From positions 186,001 to 250,000 of the forward strand of contig NZ_LPVF01000012.1 in the NCBI RefSeq assembly GCF_001517105.1: a stretch of 64,000 nucleotides of DNA, read 5' to 3'. Made by a program: the position numbers and the translations under genes. Shown one piece after another: positions 13,632-21,837 of the stretch. The stretch is from Bacillus halotolerans. Its GTDB lineage: Bacteria > Bacillota > Bacilli > Bacillales > Bacillaceae. A model generated the notes under the pieces. The model was not told the DNA's origin, made no database searches, and saw nothing but the letters and a program-made list of their open reading frames with translations. Within the stretch, counting starts at the first letter, position 1; each line of letters begins with the position of its first letter.

Positions 13632-13740
13632 CTTTTTTCACCTCTCATATATAACTGCGAGTTTAACTTCCAGAATGGCACATCTTTTCACCGAAATTTA
13701 TTCTGTCACTAATAGATGCGTAGGCACTTCGAAAAATGGA

Positions 13741-13770
13741 CAAAAAAAATAACCCGGCCGTTAAGCCGAG
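13741..13770 (-). terminator. Intrinsic terminator of the integrase gene
   Basis: On the minus strand CTCGGC-ttaacg-GCCGGG is followed by TTATTTTTTTT, directly after the integrase stop codon. It separates the integrase from the nuclease gene, whose promoter must lie in 13632-13740. That gap also holds one TACGCATCTATTA motif. Confidence 0.75.
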
Positions 13771-14817
13771 TCATCTTCGTTTTATTTTACGCTGCTTATT
13801 TAGTTTTCCACGCACCTTATTTATTGCGGAATATTTTTCGTGTTGGGCCGTAAGTGAACTTCCGGATAGGTGCGTATACCTTTGCACCATCCGTAAATCA
13901 CTATGCCCCAATAACATTTGTAAATGGCGCATATCTCCGCCGCTTTCCAAATACATAGTGGCCGCCGTATGTCGGAATAAATGCGGATGCACCCGCTTCT
14001 TTATACCGACCTCTTTCGCATATTCAACGAGCCGTTTACGGAAATGATCGCGCGTTAAACGTTCACCGTAGTTAGCTAGAAAAATATATTCACTCTCAAA
14101 ATCCGCACGATTTTCTACTATTAATTCGTTTAGCATTTTCGCTGTACCAAACTCGATAGGAACCGTACGAGCTCGTCTGTTTTTCGCAATAGTAGCCGGA
14201 ATATAAAGAGTACGCGCTGCAAAGTCGAAGTTTTCCTGCTTAAGTCCGAGCGCTTCCGAAATACGCATCATACCGTCTAATAAAACGTTCATTAAAACGT
14301 AGTCCCTAAAATCGGCATACTCACGTTGATTTGGCGCAGCAAATAACATCCGAAGCTCGTCCTCGTCTAAGATCACGATTTCCTCTTCGGGCTCTCTGAC
14401 GTTCTTTATGCCGTGCATCGGATTATGTTCGATAAGTCCTTCGTCATAAAGCGTCTTAAAGAAAACGCGTAATGTTTTCAGTCGCGTGTTAATCGTGCCA
14501 GGCGCAAGTCCTTTCGTCATATGCTCGTCCTTCTTAAAGTAATGATCCTCGAATTTAACCCATTCGTCTTGCATATAGACGATATATTTCCGAATCACAT
14601 CCCGGTTCATTTCGTGAATGGATCGCGCGATTCCTTTGCGGTCTAGAAACTCGAGAAAAAAGCCGTAGTTGTCTTCGTATTGGCCGAGGGTAGATTCCGC
14701 CCGTCCCTCCGATTTCTTGATTGCGCGAAACTGGACGAAAAGCACATCGAGATTGCTCGTTGTCTTTCGTAACGTACGTTCCTTTTTAACGCGTTTTCCT
14801 GTTCTATTTGCGGACAT
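13771..14817 (-). CDS. int: Tyrosine site-specific integrase
   Basis: 348 residues. The core-binding (SAM-like) domain occupies ~20-125. The catalytic domain carries R185 (MMRISEALGL), K212 (TIAKNRRAR), H279-x-x-R282 (HPHLFRH), H305 (LLGH) and the nucleophile Y314 (VQRYTHL), so all catalytic residues of the family are present. ATG 14817 follows GGAGGCGGTAAT. The gene ends at a terminator and lies 158 bases from the tRNA-Val gene, with arm-type repeats in between. It would integrate and, with an excisionase not seen in this window, excise the element at the tRNA 3' end. Confidence 0.93.
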   Translation of the reverse strand: MSANRTGKRVKKERTLRKTTSNLDVLFVQFRAIKKSEGRAESTLGQYEDNYGFFLEFLDRKGIARSIHEMNRDVIRKYIVYMQDEWVKFEDHYFKKDEHMTKGLAPGTINTRLKTLRVFFKTLYDEGLIEHNPMHGIKNVREPEEEIVILDEDELRMLFAAPNQREYADFRDYVLMNVLLDGMMRISEALGLKQENFDFAARTLYIPATIAKNRRARTVPIEFGTAKMLNELIVENRADFESEYIFLANYGERLTRDHFRKRLVEYAKEVGIKKRVHPHLFRHTAATMYLESGGDMRHLQMLLGHSDLRMVQRYTHLSGSSLTAQHEKYSAINKVRGKLNKQRKIKRR

Positions 14818-14836
14818 ATTACCGCCTCCATTCGGT

Positions 14837-14990
14837 TAAGTCACCGAAATAAAAACCGCTACCTTGTCGCTGGTAGGACCGCTACCCTGCGCCTTAATAC
14901 GCCTAAGTCATCGACTAAGTCAACGCAATAAAAAACGGCTAGAAACGTTGATATAACGCCTCTAACCGCCGTGGATGATTCCGACTGGGC
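14837..14990. other. Element end: integrase arm-site repeats and tRNA attachment core
   Basis: TAAGTCA-n-CG occurs three times in direct orientation (14837-14846, 14904-14913, 14916-14925), two of them inside a longer imperfect repeat continuing into AATAAAAAnCG. ACCGCTACC is also repeated nearby. These are the layout of integrase arm-binding sites. The crossover core should overlap the last ~15-25 bases of the tRNA gene (14976 onward). The exact core cannot be fixed because the other element end lies outside the window. Confidence 0.6.
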
Positions 14991-15048
14991 TCGAACCAGC
15001 GACCTCTACCCTGTCAAGGTAGCGCTCTCCCAGCTGAGCTACGGAATC
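14976..15048 (-). tRNA. tRNA-Val (anticodon GAC)
   Basis: 73 bases on the minus strand fold as a cloverleaf: acceptor GATTCCG/CGGAATC with discriminator A, D-stem GCTC/GAGC, anticodon stem CTACC-TTGACAG-GGTAG with anticodon GAC, and T-arm GCTGG-TTCGAGC-CCAGT. The 3' CCA is not encoded, as is frequent in Bacillus single tRNA genes. The integrase-bearing element abuts its 3' end and restores the acceptor stem. Confidence 0.95.
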
Positions 15049-15097
15049 ATGATATGTATGTGTTGCTGGGTATGTCATTGTCTTTCTGACAAGTTCT

Positions 15098-15126
15098 ATT
15101 ATATAACCTTCCCTTCTATTCGTCAA
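15098..15126 (-). promoter_or_regulatory. SigA promoter of tRNA-Val
   Basis: Minus strand TTGACG (15126-15121), 17-base spacer, TATAAT (15103-15098), about 50 bases before the tRNA. A strong vegetative promoter as expected for a stable RNA gene. Confidence 0.8.
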
Positions 15127-15220
15127 CTGCTTTTTTAGAAAAACTTTTTTCGGACTTGCTGTTATGTCCATCGGCTATTATAATATGTCTTAATTTTCTA
15201 ACAATAGGAGTGATGGGGTT

Positions 15221-16411
15221 TTGCATTCTTTGATTTCTTCTGATGATGTATGGGTATTATGGGGATTTATTGCGGTGTGGGCGGCAGTGAGCATCGCGCT
15301 GGAGCAGCGGTTTAAGTGGGCTTCCGCTGTGTCAGGCGCTATTCTGGCGCTCGCCGGTGCAATGGTGTTTACGAATATTGGAGTGCTACCTGTTGAATCT
15401 CCTGTGTATGATACTGTATGGTCATATGTGGTGCCGCTTGCGATTCCTCTTTTGCTGTTTCAGATCAATGTGCGGCAGATTTTTAAGGAAAGCAGGCGTT
15501 TGCTGTTTATTTTCCTTATAAGCTCCTTAGGGACAGTGGTTGGCAGCATCATCGCTTTTTTTCTATTAAAACAGTATATTCCCTATCTAGATAAGATCGG
15601 CGGGATGATCAGTGCCTCCTATATTGGCGGCGGAATTAATTTTGCGGCGATGGCTGCGAAATTTGAGGCACCGGGCGAATATGTGTCGGCAACGGTTGTG
15701 GCAGATAACTTCATGATGGCGCTGTTGTTTTTTATTTTAATCAGTATTCCCGCACTCAAATGGTTTCGCCGGCATTATGCGATGCCGTTTGAAGATCAGG
15801 CAAAAGCGGAAGGAAACAGTGGTAACAGCGCGGAAAGCTATTGGAAGCGGAAGGACATTTCATTAAAGGATATTGCCTTTAACGCTGGAGCTGCTTTTGC
15901 CCTTGTTGCGGTAAGCGGTAAGATTTCCGGCTATTTCAAAATTACGTTTTCTCATCCCCTTTTGACCGGGACGCTTGGCGATCAGTACCTTGTGCTTACG
16001 TCTTTAACCGTTCTTATCATCTTTCTGTTCCCTCGTTTTTTTGAAAGGCTCAATGGATCTCAGGAGCTTGGCACCTACTTGATTTATTTGTTTTTTGTGG
16101 TGATTGGCATTCCTGCAGATCTCCGGTTAATCATCACCAATGCGCCTCTTATTCTCTTATTTGTCTTTATCATCGCCATCAGCAATTTAGCGATTTCGTT
16201 AGCTGTCGGTAAATTGTTCCGCGTGCGCCTTGAGGAAATTCTGCTTGCCGTAAACGCCACAGTCGGCGGCCCTACGACAGCAGCTGCGATGGCGATTGCC
16301 AAAGGGTGGCGGGAGCTTGTTGCACCGATTATGCTGGTCGGCACACTCGGCTACTTGATCGGCAATTATGTTGGCACCTTTATGGGAAATTGGTTTTCTT
16401 CCTTTTTATAA
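15221..16411 (+). CDS. yjcL: DUF819-family membrane protein YjcL
   Basis: 396 residues with about ten to eleven hydrophobic membrane segments distributed from residue 10 to the C-terminus. The conserved glycine-rich patches (SYIGGGINFAAMAAKF ~143-158 and NATVGGPTTAAAMAIA ~348-363) are the signature of DUF819/YjcL proteins, whose fold suggests a transporter; the substrate is unknown. The start is TTG 15221, with ATAGGAGTG eight bases upstream. It is the first chromosomal gene beyond the tRNA integration site and matches B. subtilis gene order next to yjcK. Confidence 0.85.
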   Translation: MHSLISSDDVWVLWGFIAVWAAVSIALEQRFKWASAVSGAILALAGAMVFTNIGVLPVESPVYDTVWSYVVPLAIPLLLFQINVRQIFKESRRLLFIFLISSLGTVVGSIIAFFLLKQYIPYLDKIGGMISASYIGGGINFAAMAAKFEAPGEYVSATVVADNFMMALLFFILISIPALKWFRRHYAMPFEDQAKAEGNSGNSAESYWKRKDISLKDIAFNAGAAFALVAVSGKISGYFKITFSHPLLTGTLGDQYLVLTSLTVLIIFLFPRFFERLNGSQELGTYLIYLFFVVIGIPADLRLIITNAPLILLFVFIIAISNLAISLAVGKLFRVRLEEILLAVNATVGGPTTAAAMAIAKGWRELVAPIMLVGTLGYLIGNYVGTFMGNWFSSFL

Positions 16412-16483
16412 AAAGGATTTTCACACTTACCTCAGAATACTATGTAAGAGAAATTGCTGATGCGAGAACGGAGAGATCACTGT

Positions 16484-17029
16484 ATGTTAAAGGGACATAC
16501 CATTTATATAAGACTTTTAGAAACAGAAGATGCTGAAGAGAATCTTCGGCTGCAAAGCGAAAACCGGGCATTTTTTGAACAGTTCTCCATGATTCGCGCA
16601 GACGATTACTATACGGCTGAAGGACAGAGAAAAAGGATCGAACAATATCAGCAAAGGCTGGACAATGATCAAGAGTATCACTTCGGCATCTTCACAAATA
16701 AAGACCATACATTAATCGGGACGGTTTCCCTTTTCCAAATCATCCGCGGAGCGCTGCAATGCGCGTTTATTGGATACTTTTTAGATAAAGCCCATAACGG
16801 AAAGGGCCTTATGACAGAGGCGGTCAGACTGATTGTTGACTATGCGTTTTACGATCTGAAGCTGCATCGTATTGAAGCCGGTGTCATGCCTCGCAATCTG
16901 GGGTCCATGCGCGTATTAGAAAAAGCGGGATTTCATAAAGAGGGCATTGCCCGAAAAAACGTGAAAATCAACGGGAAATGGGAGGATCATCAAGTACTGG
17001 CGATTCTGAATCCTGATGATGAAAAATAA
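16484..17029 (+). CDS. yjcK: RimJ/RimL-type GNAT N-acetyltransferase YjcK
   Basis: 181 residues from ATG 16484 (GGAGAG nine bases upstream; an earlier in-frame ATG at 16454 lacks a site). The GNAT fold is visible: N-terminal RLLETEDAEENLRL, a central beta-strand GTVSLFQI, and the acetyl-CoA loop region DKAHNGKGLMTEAVRLIVDYAF (~105-126), then HRIEAGVMPRNLGSMRVLEKAGF with the invariant N/S-x-x-S..VLEK.GF motif. RimJ-like enzymes acetylate N-termini of ribosomal proteins or small amines; the substrate of YjcK is not known. A bidirectional terminator follows. Confidence 0.85.
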   Translation: MLKGHTIYIRLLETEDAEENLRLQSENRAFFEQFSMIRADDYYTAEGQRKRIEQYQQRLDNDQEYHFGIFTNKDHTLIGTVSLFQIIRGALQCAFIGYFLDKAHNGKGLMTEAVRLIVDYAFYDLKLHRIEAGVMPRNLGSMRVLEKAGFHKEGIARKNVKINGKWEDHQVLAILNPDDEK

Positions 17030-17030
17030 A

Positions 17031-17062
17031 AAGAAGCCGGGATATCGTCCGGCTTCTTTTTT
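17031..17062. terminator. Bidirectional terminator between yjcK and metC
   Basis: AAGAAGCCGG-gatatcgt-CCGGCTTCTT with A/T runs on both sides, between two convergent genes. Confidence 0.9.
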
Positions 17063-18233
17063 AACGTGCAGCTACAGGCGCAATTTCTTTCAGCGCTTGT
17101 TCGAAATCGTGTTCTAAATCGTCTGCATGTTCGACTCCCACACTAAGACGGAGCAGGCCGTCTGTGATGCCGCGTTTTTCACGTTCTTCCTTAGGCATTG
17201 CTGCGTGAGACATCGTTGCCGGATAAGACAAAATCGATTCCACGGCGCCAAGGCTCACAGCAAAGACCGGCAGTGATACATTCTCTACTAATTTCTTAAC
17301 GGCCTCCTTGCTTTCTAGCTCAAAGGAAAGCACGGCTCCCGCTCCCATCGACTGACTTTTATGGGTTTCGGCTCCCGGATGATCAGACAGCCCCGGATAA
17401 TACACGCGTTTCACCGCCGGATGCTTCTGGAAAAATTCCGCAAGCCGCTGCGCTGTTTGGCTCGCTTTTTCTAAACGGACCTGCAACGTTTTTAAGCCGC
17501 GCAGCACGAGCCAGCAATCTTGCACGCCAAGGACGGCGCCGAACGAGTTTTGCAGCTTATACAGCTGCTTCCCAAGCTCTTCATCCTTGACAGCAGCCAG
17601 GCCTGACAGCACATCGCTGTGTCCGCTCAGGAATTTTGTTGCGCTGTGAAGCACAATATCCACGCCGAGATCAAGCGGACGCTGCAGTGCCGGTGTCATG
17701 AATGTATTATCCAGAAAGGTCAGACAGCTGTTTTCTTTTGCAAGCTGGACAACCGCTTTAATATCAGTAATTCCAAGTGTCGGATTTGACGGTGTCTCCA
17801 TATAAATGACCTTTGTGTTTGGCTGGATATTCCGCGCCACTTCGTTGATATCCGTCATATCAACAAACGTGTGCTCAATGCCAAAACGGGTCAAAACCTC
17901 TGTCACCATGCGGAAGGTTCCGCCATATACATCTTCTGTCACAAGAACGTGATCGCCCTGTGAGAGAAGTAAAAATGCTGTTGAGATCGCAGCCATGCCT
18001 GAACTGAAAGCAAAACCTCTCGTTCCGCCTTCCAGTGCGGCAATTGTTTCTTCGAGAGCCGTTCTTGTCGGCGTGCCTGAGCGGCTGTAATCATATGCGC
18101 CAAACTCTTCAAATGAAGATTGATGGAAGGTCGATGCGTGCTGGATCGGTACACTGACCGCCCCGGTTGCACCGTCTGTTTTAAATGGATTGTGCACGAG
18201 CTGGGTTTCCAGCGTCCAATTGTGATTACTCAA
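17061..18233 (-). CDS. metC: Cystathionine beta-lyase MetC
   Basis: 390 residues of the Cys/Met-metabolism PLP enzyme family. The PLP lysine lies in SATKFLSGHSDVLSG, and the substrate/PLP motifs FSSGMAAIST and ETPSNPTLGI are typical. It cleaves cystathionine to homocysteine, pyruvate and ammonia in methionine biosynthesis. The start is a TTG at 18233 that overlaps metI by eight bases; GAGGGAGC lies upstream. It forms an operon with metI behind an S-box riboswitch, so it is repressed when S-adenosylmethionine is high. The paralogous pair metI/metC share ~40% identical motifs; their order distinguishes them. Confidence 0.95.
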   Translation of the reverse strand: MSNHNWTLETQLVHNPFKTDGATGAVSVPIQHASTFHQSSFEEFGAYDYSRSGTPTRTALEETIAALEGGTRGFAFSSGMAAISTAFLLLSQGDHVLVTEDVYGGTFRMVTEVLTRFGIEHTFVDMTDINEVARNIQPNTKVIYMETPSNPTLGITDIKAVVQLAKENSCLTFLDNTFMTPALQRPLDLGVDIVLHSATKFLSGHSDVLSGLAAVKDEELGKQLYKLQNSFGAVLGVQDCWLVLRGLKTLQVRLEKASQTAQRLAEFFQKHPAVKRVYYPGLSDHPGAETHKSQSMGAGAVLSFELESKEAVKKLVENVSLPVFAVSLGAVESILSYPATMSHAAMPKEEREKRGITDGLLRLSVGVEHADDLEHDFEQALKEIAPVAAR

Positions 18234-19347
18234 ATGAAACAGCTCCCTCTTTGACCTGACTTAACGCCTGTTTTAGGTCCTCTTTTAAATCTTCCGCATG
18301 TTCAATTCCGACTGAAAAACGCAGAAGACGGTTACAGACCCCGTTTGCGATACGGATTTCTTCAGGAATATCCATGTGCGTCTGTGTGGCAGGGTATGTA
18401 ATAAAGCTCTCCACCCCGCCGAGGCTTTCAGCAAAACAAATGGTTTTCAGTGCTCTTAGAAATGGATTCACCCACTCTTCTTTTTGCAGACGGAAGGACA
18501 GCATGCCTCCTTTTCCCGGGTAAAGCACATCCTTGATTTCTTCTTGCTCATCTAAAAAGGCCGCAAGCTCTTGCGCGTTCGCCTGATGCTGGCGCATTCT
18601 GAGACTGAGCGTCTTCATTCCTCTCATCAAAAGCCATGAGTCAAACGGAGGCAGGACCGCGCCGATGGCGTTTTGATGCTGAAACATTTCTTCTCCAAGC
18701 TGTTCATCCTTTACAACAACAAGGCCTGCGAGCAAATCATTATGGCCGCCTAAATATTTGGTTGCGCTGTGAATGACAATGTCAGCTCCGAGCTCAAGCG
18801 GACGCTGCAAAACCGGTGTATAAAATGTGTTATCAACAATCACCAGAAGACCGTGCTCTTTTGAGATCCGGGCGATCTTTTCAATGTCCGCCTCCTGCAT
18901 CAGCGGATTTGTCGGTGTTTCCACAAACACCGCTTTTGTATTTGGTGTAATCTTGGAGCGTAAACAGTCCTCATCGCTGAAATCATCATAATAAAAGGTC
19001 AAGCCGTATTTTTTCCATTCATTTTCAAACAGACGGTACGTGCCGCCATACAAATCCGATGAAACGATCAGTTCATCCCCGCTTTTAAACAGCGCCATAA
19101 TCGTTTGAATCGCTGCCATTCCCGAACTGAAGGCAAGCCCTCTCGCTCCATTTTCTAAACTGGCAATCGCGTCCTCAACAAGCTGGCGTGTCGGGTTTTT
19201 TGTCCGAACATAATCAAATCCGGTCGATTCGCCGATCCCTCTGTGGCGGTATGCTGTTGATAAATAAATAGGAGGACTCACTGTTCCCGTTACATCGTCG
19301 CTTCGGTTTCCGATTTGGGCTAATTTCGTTTCAACGTGCTGTGACAT
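18226..19347 (-). CDS. metI: Cystathionine gamma-synthase / O-acetylhomoserine thiolyase MetI
   Basis: 373 residues from ATG 19347 (GGGAAGGTG upstream). The frame remains open to 19392, but that region is the riboswitch terminator hairpin. PLP-binding SATKYLGGHNDLLAG and FSSGMAAIQT mark the family; MetI makes cystathionine (or homocysteine with sulfide) from O-acetylhomoserine. Translationally coupled to metC by an eight-base overlap. Transcription is controlled by the SAM-I riboswitch directly upstream. Confidence 0.95.
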   Translation of the reverse strand: MSQHVETKLAQIGNRSDDVTGTVSPPIYLSTAYRHRGIGESTGFDYVRTKNPTRQLVEDAIASLENGARGLAFSSGMAAIQTIMALFKSGDELIVSSDLYGGTYRLFENEWKKYGLTFYYDDFSDEDCLRSKITPNTKAVFVETPTNPLMQEADIEKIARISKEHGLLVIVDNTFYTPVLQRPLELGADIVIHSATKYLGGHNDLLAGLVVVKDEQLGEEMFQHQNAIGAVLPPFDSWLLMRGMKTLSLRMRQHQANAQELAAFLDEQEEIKDVLYPGKGGMLSFRLQKEEWVNPFLRALKTICFAESLGGVESFITYPATQTHMDIPEEIRIANGVCNRLLRFSVGIEHAEDLKEDLKQALSQVKEGAVSFE

Positions 19348-19378
19348 ATAGCTGACACCTTCCCTTTTCATAATAAAA

Positions 19379-19537
19379 AACCCCTTCTTCATAAGAAGAA
19401 GGGGTTTAACGCTTCTTCTTATCTTCCAAGCATAGTACGCTTGCTGGATTTAGCACCTTGGCGCTTTGCACGTATGCAAAACAAGCCGGTTGCTGAGGTT
19501 TCTAAGGGCCAGTCCCTCCACCTCTCACGATAAGAAA
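19379..19537 (-). promoter_or_regulatory. SAM-I (S-box) riboswitch with terminator, upstream of metI
   Basis: Minus strand: the aptamer runs from TTCTTATCGTGAGAGG (19537 down) through GGAGGGACTGGCCC, CCTCAGCAACCGG, AAGGTGCTAAATCC to GGAAGATAAG (~19415), all conserved S-box blocks including the kink-turn and the P1 pairing CTTATC/GATAAG. It is followed by a perfect ten-base stem CCCCTTCTTC/GAAGAAGGGG (19381-19404) with a T run. SAM binding would favour the terminator and shut off metI-metC. Confidence 0.97.
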
Positions 19538-19564
19538 TATCGATTTCAATTTTCTGATTGTTTT

Positions 19565-19593
19565 ATATTAGCGCAATTTGCAGTTTATTTCAA
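19565..19593 (-). promoter_or_regulatory. SigA promoter of metI-metC
   Basis: Minus strand TTGAAA (19593-19588), 17-base spacer, TATATT-like TAATAT (19570-19565), about 30 bases before the riboswitch. Confidence 0.75.
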
Positions 19594-19702
19594 CACTTTT
19601 TTCTTCGGGCACCGAACTGTTTAAAGAGAGAAATTTCTAATAATTCATGGTACAATAATTTCAAACGCAAGAAAGTCTAGTGATGTCCTGGAGGAATGTA
19701 TT

Positions 19703-20425
19703 ATGGCACCGAAAAACGGCACAGTTCAAGAAAAGAAGCTCTTTTCAAAAGAGCTTAACGAGGAAATGACAGTACTCGTTTATCTGCCGTCAAACTACTC
19801 CCCTCTTTATAAATATCATCTTATTATCGCGCAGGACGGCCACGATTATTTCAGGCTGGGGAGAATCGGCAGACAAGTGGAGGAATTGCTGTCCAAAAGA
19901 GAAATAGACCGATGCATTATTATCGGTGTTCCTTACAAGGATGTAAAAGAACGCAGAAAAACCTATCATCCGGAAGGTTCTAAGTTTTCGGCATATAAAC
20001 GATTTATTGCCCACGAGCTAGTTCCTTTTGCGGACCATGAATTTCCGACGTACCAAGTCGGCTACGGGCGGACACTGATCGGTGATTCTCTCGGAGCGAC
20101 AGTTTCTCTTATGACAGCGCTTGATTATCCGAATATGTTTGGTAACATCATCATGCAGTCTCCCTATGTAGATCAACATGTATTAGAAGCCGTGAAACAG
20201 TCAGACGACATCAAACACCTCTCTCTTTATCACCAAATCGGAACAAAAGAAACAGACGTCCATACGACAGACGGCAATATTTTGGACTTCACAGAACCGA
20301 ATCAGGAGCTGAAAAAGCTCTTGGAGGAGAAGCTTTCCGATTATTATTTTGAGCCATTTGACGGAGACCACAAGTGGACATACTGGCAGCCGCTCATTAC
20401 GCCGGCTCTGAAAAAAATGCTCTAA
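19703..20425 (+). CDS. yjcH: Esterase-like protein YjcH
   Basis: 240 residues. It resembles the D-family/enterochelin-esterase-like alpha/beta hydrolases (YjcH, DUF3089-like 'esterase' superfamily): an [12 protein letters not shown] segment, [16 protein letters not shown] with G-x-S-x-G-like GDSLG nucleophile elbow (~130-137), and DGDHKWTYW with a candidate catalytic histidine near the C-terminus. The physiological substrate is unknown. It is the first gene of yjcHGF. Confidence 0.8.
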   Translation: MAPKNGTVQEKKLFSKELNEEMTVLVYLPSNYSPLYKYHLIIAQDGHDYFRLGRIGRQVEELLSKREIDRCIIIGVPYKDVKERRKTYHPEGSKFSAYKRFIAHELVPFADHEFPTYQVGYGRTLIGDSLGATVSLMTALDYPNMFGNIIMQSPYVDQHVLEAVKQSDDIKHLSLYHQIGTKETDVHTTDGNILDFTEPNQELKKLLEEKLSDYYFEPFDGDHKWTYWQPLITPALKKML

Positions 20426-20453
20426 CATACTTTATTTTCAGGAGGGACATACT

Positions 20454-20969
20454 ATGAAATACGGAATTGTTTTGTTTCCATCAAAAAAACTGCAAGATCT
20501 CGCGAACTCTTACAGAAAGCGCTATGATCCGAGCTATTCCCTGATCCCGCCTCATTTGACGCTGAGATCATCATTTGAATTTACGGAAGAGGAAGCCGGT
20601 GAATTGGTAACACAATTGAGAGAAATCGCTAAAGAATCTCATCCGATTGTTCTCAAAATGACCAAATACAGTTCTTTTGCGCCTGTCAATAATGTCATTT
20701 ACATTAAAGCAGAACCGACGGAAGAATTAAAAACACTGAATGAAAAACTTTACACCGGTGTATTAGCCGGTAATCAGGAATACAATTTTGTTCCGCATGT
20801 GACGGTCGGCCAAAACCTTTCCGACGATGAGCATTCGGATGTATTAGGACAGTTAAAAATGCAGGAAGTATCTCATGAAGAAATTGTTGACCGTTTTCAT
20901 CTGCTGTATCAATTGGAAAACGGTTCGTGGACGGTATATGAAACGTTCCTGTTAGGCGGAGGAGAATAA
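20454..20969 (+). CDS. yjcG: 2H phosphoesterase / 2'-5' RNA-ligase-like YjcG
   Basis: 171 residues with the two H-x-T/S-x motifs of the 2H phosphoesterase superfamily, PPHLTLRS (~36) and VPHVTVGQ (~117). The members process 2'-5' or cyclic phosphodiester bonds; YjcG's substrate is not established. It follows yjcH after a GGAGGG site and is followed with four bases by yjcF. Confidence 0.85.
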   Translation: MKYGIVLFPSKKLQDLANSYRKRYDPSYSLIPPHLTLRSSFEFTEEEAGELVTQLREIAKESHPIVLKMTKYSSFAPVNNVIYIKAEPTEELKTLNEKLYTGVLAGNQEYNFVPHVTVGQNLSDDEHSDVLGQLKMQEVSHEEIVDRFHLLYQLENGSWTVYETFLLGGGE

Positions 20970-20973
20970 ACGA

Positions 20974-21396
20974 TTGGAAGCAGTTATCGCAAAAAATGAA
21001 AAACAAATGAAAGATGCATTTTATGTAAGAAAAGAAGTCTTTGTCAAAGAACAGAACGTACCTGTTGAAGAAGAAATTGATGAGCTCGAAAACGAATCAG
21101 AGCATATTGTGGTATATGACGGAGATCAGCCGGTCGGCGCCGGAAGATGGCGGCTAAAGAACGGATACGGCAAATTAGAGCGAATTTGTGTCTTAAAAAG
21201 CCACCGCTCAGCCGGTGTCGGCGGCATCATTATGAAAGCGCTGGAAAAAGCGGCATCAGACGGCGGTGCTTCAGGTTTTATGTTAAATGCGCAAACACAA
21301 GCGGTGCCATTTTACAAAAAACATGGATATCGGGTGCTGTCTGAAGAGGAATTTCTCGATGCCGGCATTCCCCATTTGCAAATGATTAAGGATTAA
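20974..21396 (+). CDS. yjcF: GNAT family acetyltransferase YjcF
   Basis: 140 residues from TTG 20974 (GGCGGAGGAG just upstream overlaps the end of yjcG). It shows the ElaA-like GNAT pattern: R(K)EVFVKEQNVP near residue 20, VGAGRWR, LERICVLKSHRSAGVGGIIMKALEKAA with the acetyl-CoA pyrophosphate loop (Q/R-x-x-G-x-G/A), then FMLNAQTQAVPFYKKHGYRV. Substrate unknown. Confidence 0.85.
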   Translation: MEAVIAKNEKQMKDAFYVRKEVFVKEQNVPVEEEIDELENESEHIVVYDGDQPVGAGRWRLKNGYGKLERICVLKSHRSAGVGGIIMKALEKAASDGGASGFMLNAQTQAVPFYKKHGYRVLSEEEFLDAGIPHLQMIKD

Positions 21397-21401
21397 ACAC
21401 C

Positions 21402-21470
21402 ATCCGGGTCTTCTGAGATCCGGATTTTTTCGCATATAAAAAACCGCTCTCTCATGTGAACGGTTTTTTA
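21402..21470. terminator. Two terminators between yjcF and yjcE
   Basis: ATCCGG...CCGGAT followed by six T (21402-21431, plus strand, for yjcF), and AAAAAACCG...CGGTTTTTT (21438-21470) that works on both strands and ends yjcE on the minus strand. Confidence 0.8.
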
Positions 21471-21722
21471 TACATATCGATTAATAGATGTGCCTATCCC
21501 TTTTTCTCGCAATCTTTTATAAAGAGAGCGCTTACGTTTTGCCTCGTTTACTTTCCTTTCAGCAGCCGTTAGATTCTCCTGCTGCTTTTCAAGTTCCTTG
21601 TATACCCGCTGAAACGGGACATAGCTGATCTTCTCTGTTCCGGCATAATCCTGTTTATGGCCTATTGTGCGATTGGCATATTGAGCGTATTGCTGGTTCT
21701 GAATCTGACCTGCATATATCAT
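21468..21722 (-). CDS. yjcE: Small conserved protein YjcE
   Basis: 84 residues. N-terminal half is rich in Gln/Tyr (AGQIQNQQYAQYANRTIGHKQDYAGTEK) and the C-terminal half is a basic helix (QQENLTAAERKVNEAKRKRSLYKRLREKG). Position between yjcF and yjcD matches B. subtilis. The Q/Y-rich part recalls small spore-coat proteins, but no function is established. Confidence 0.75.
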   Translation of the reverse strand: MIYAGQIQNQQYAQYANRTIGHKQDYAGTEKISYVPFQRVYKELEKQQENLTAAERKVNEAKRKRSLYKRLREKGIGTSINRYV

Positions 21723-21837
21723 ACGATACCCACCCTTCTGCTGTTCTTTTCCCTTAAACTTACTTTTTGAAACACGTTTCTTTTGATATGATAGTCTTTG
21801 TCTGTAATGAACACCTTTTTATTGGGAGGACCCCTTT

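Noticed and set aside
1-14975. Insertion sequence or transposase
   Set aside because: No transposase-like frame or terminal inverted repeats with target duplication were seen; the integrase is a tyrosine recombinase.
1-15000. CRISPR array
   Set aside because: The only tandem repeats are the 14-base iterons and arm sites; no repeat-spacer periodicity of 60-70 bases anywhere in the window.
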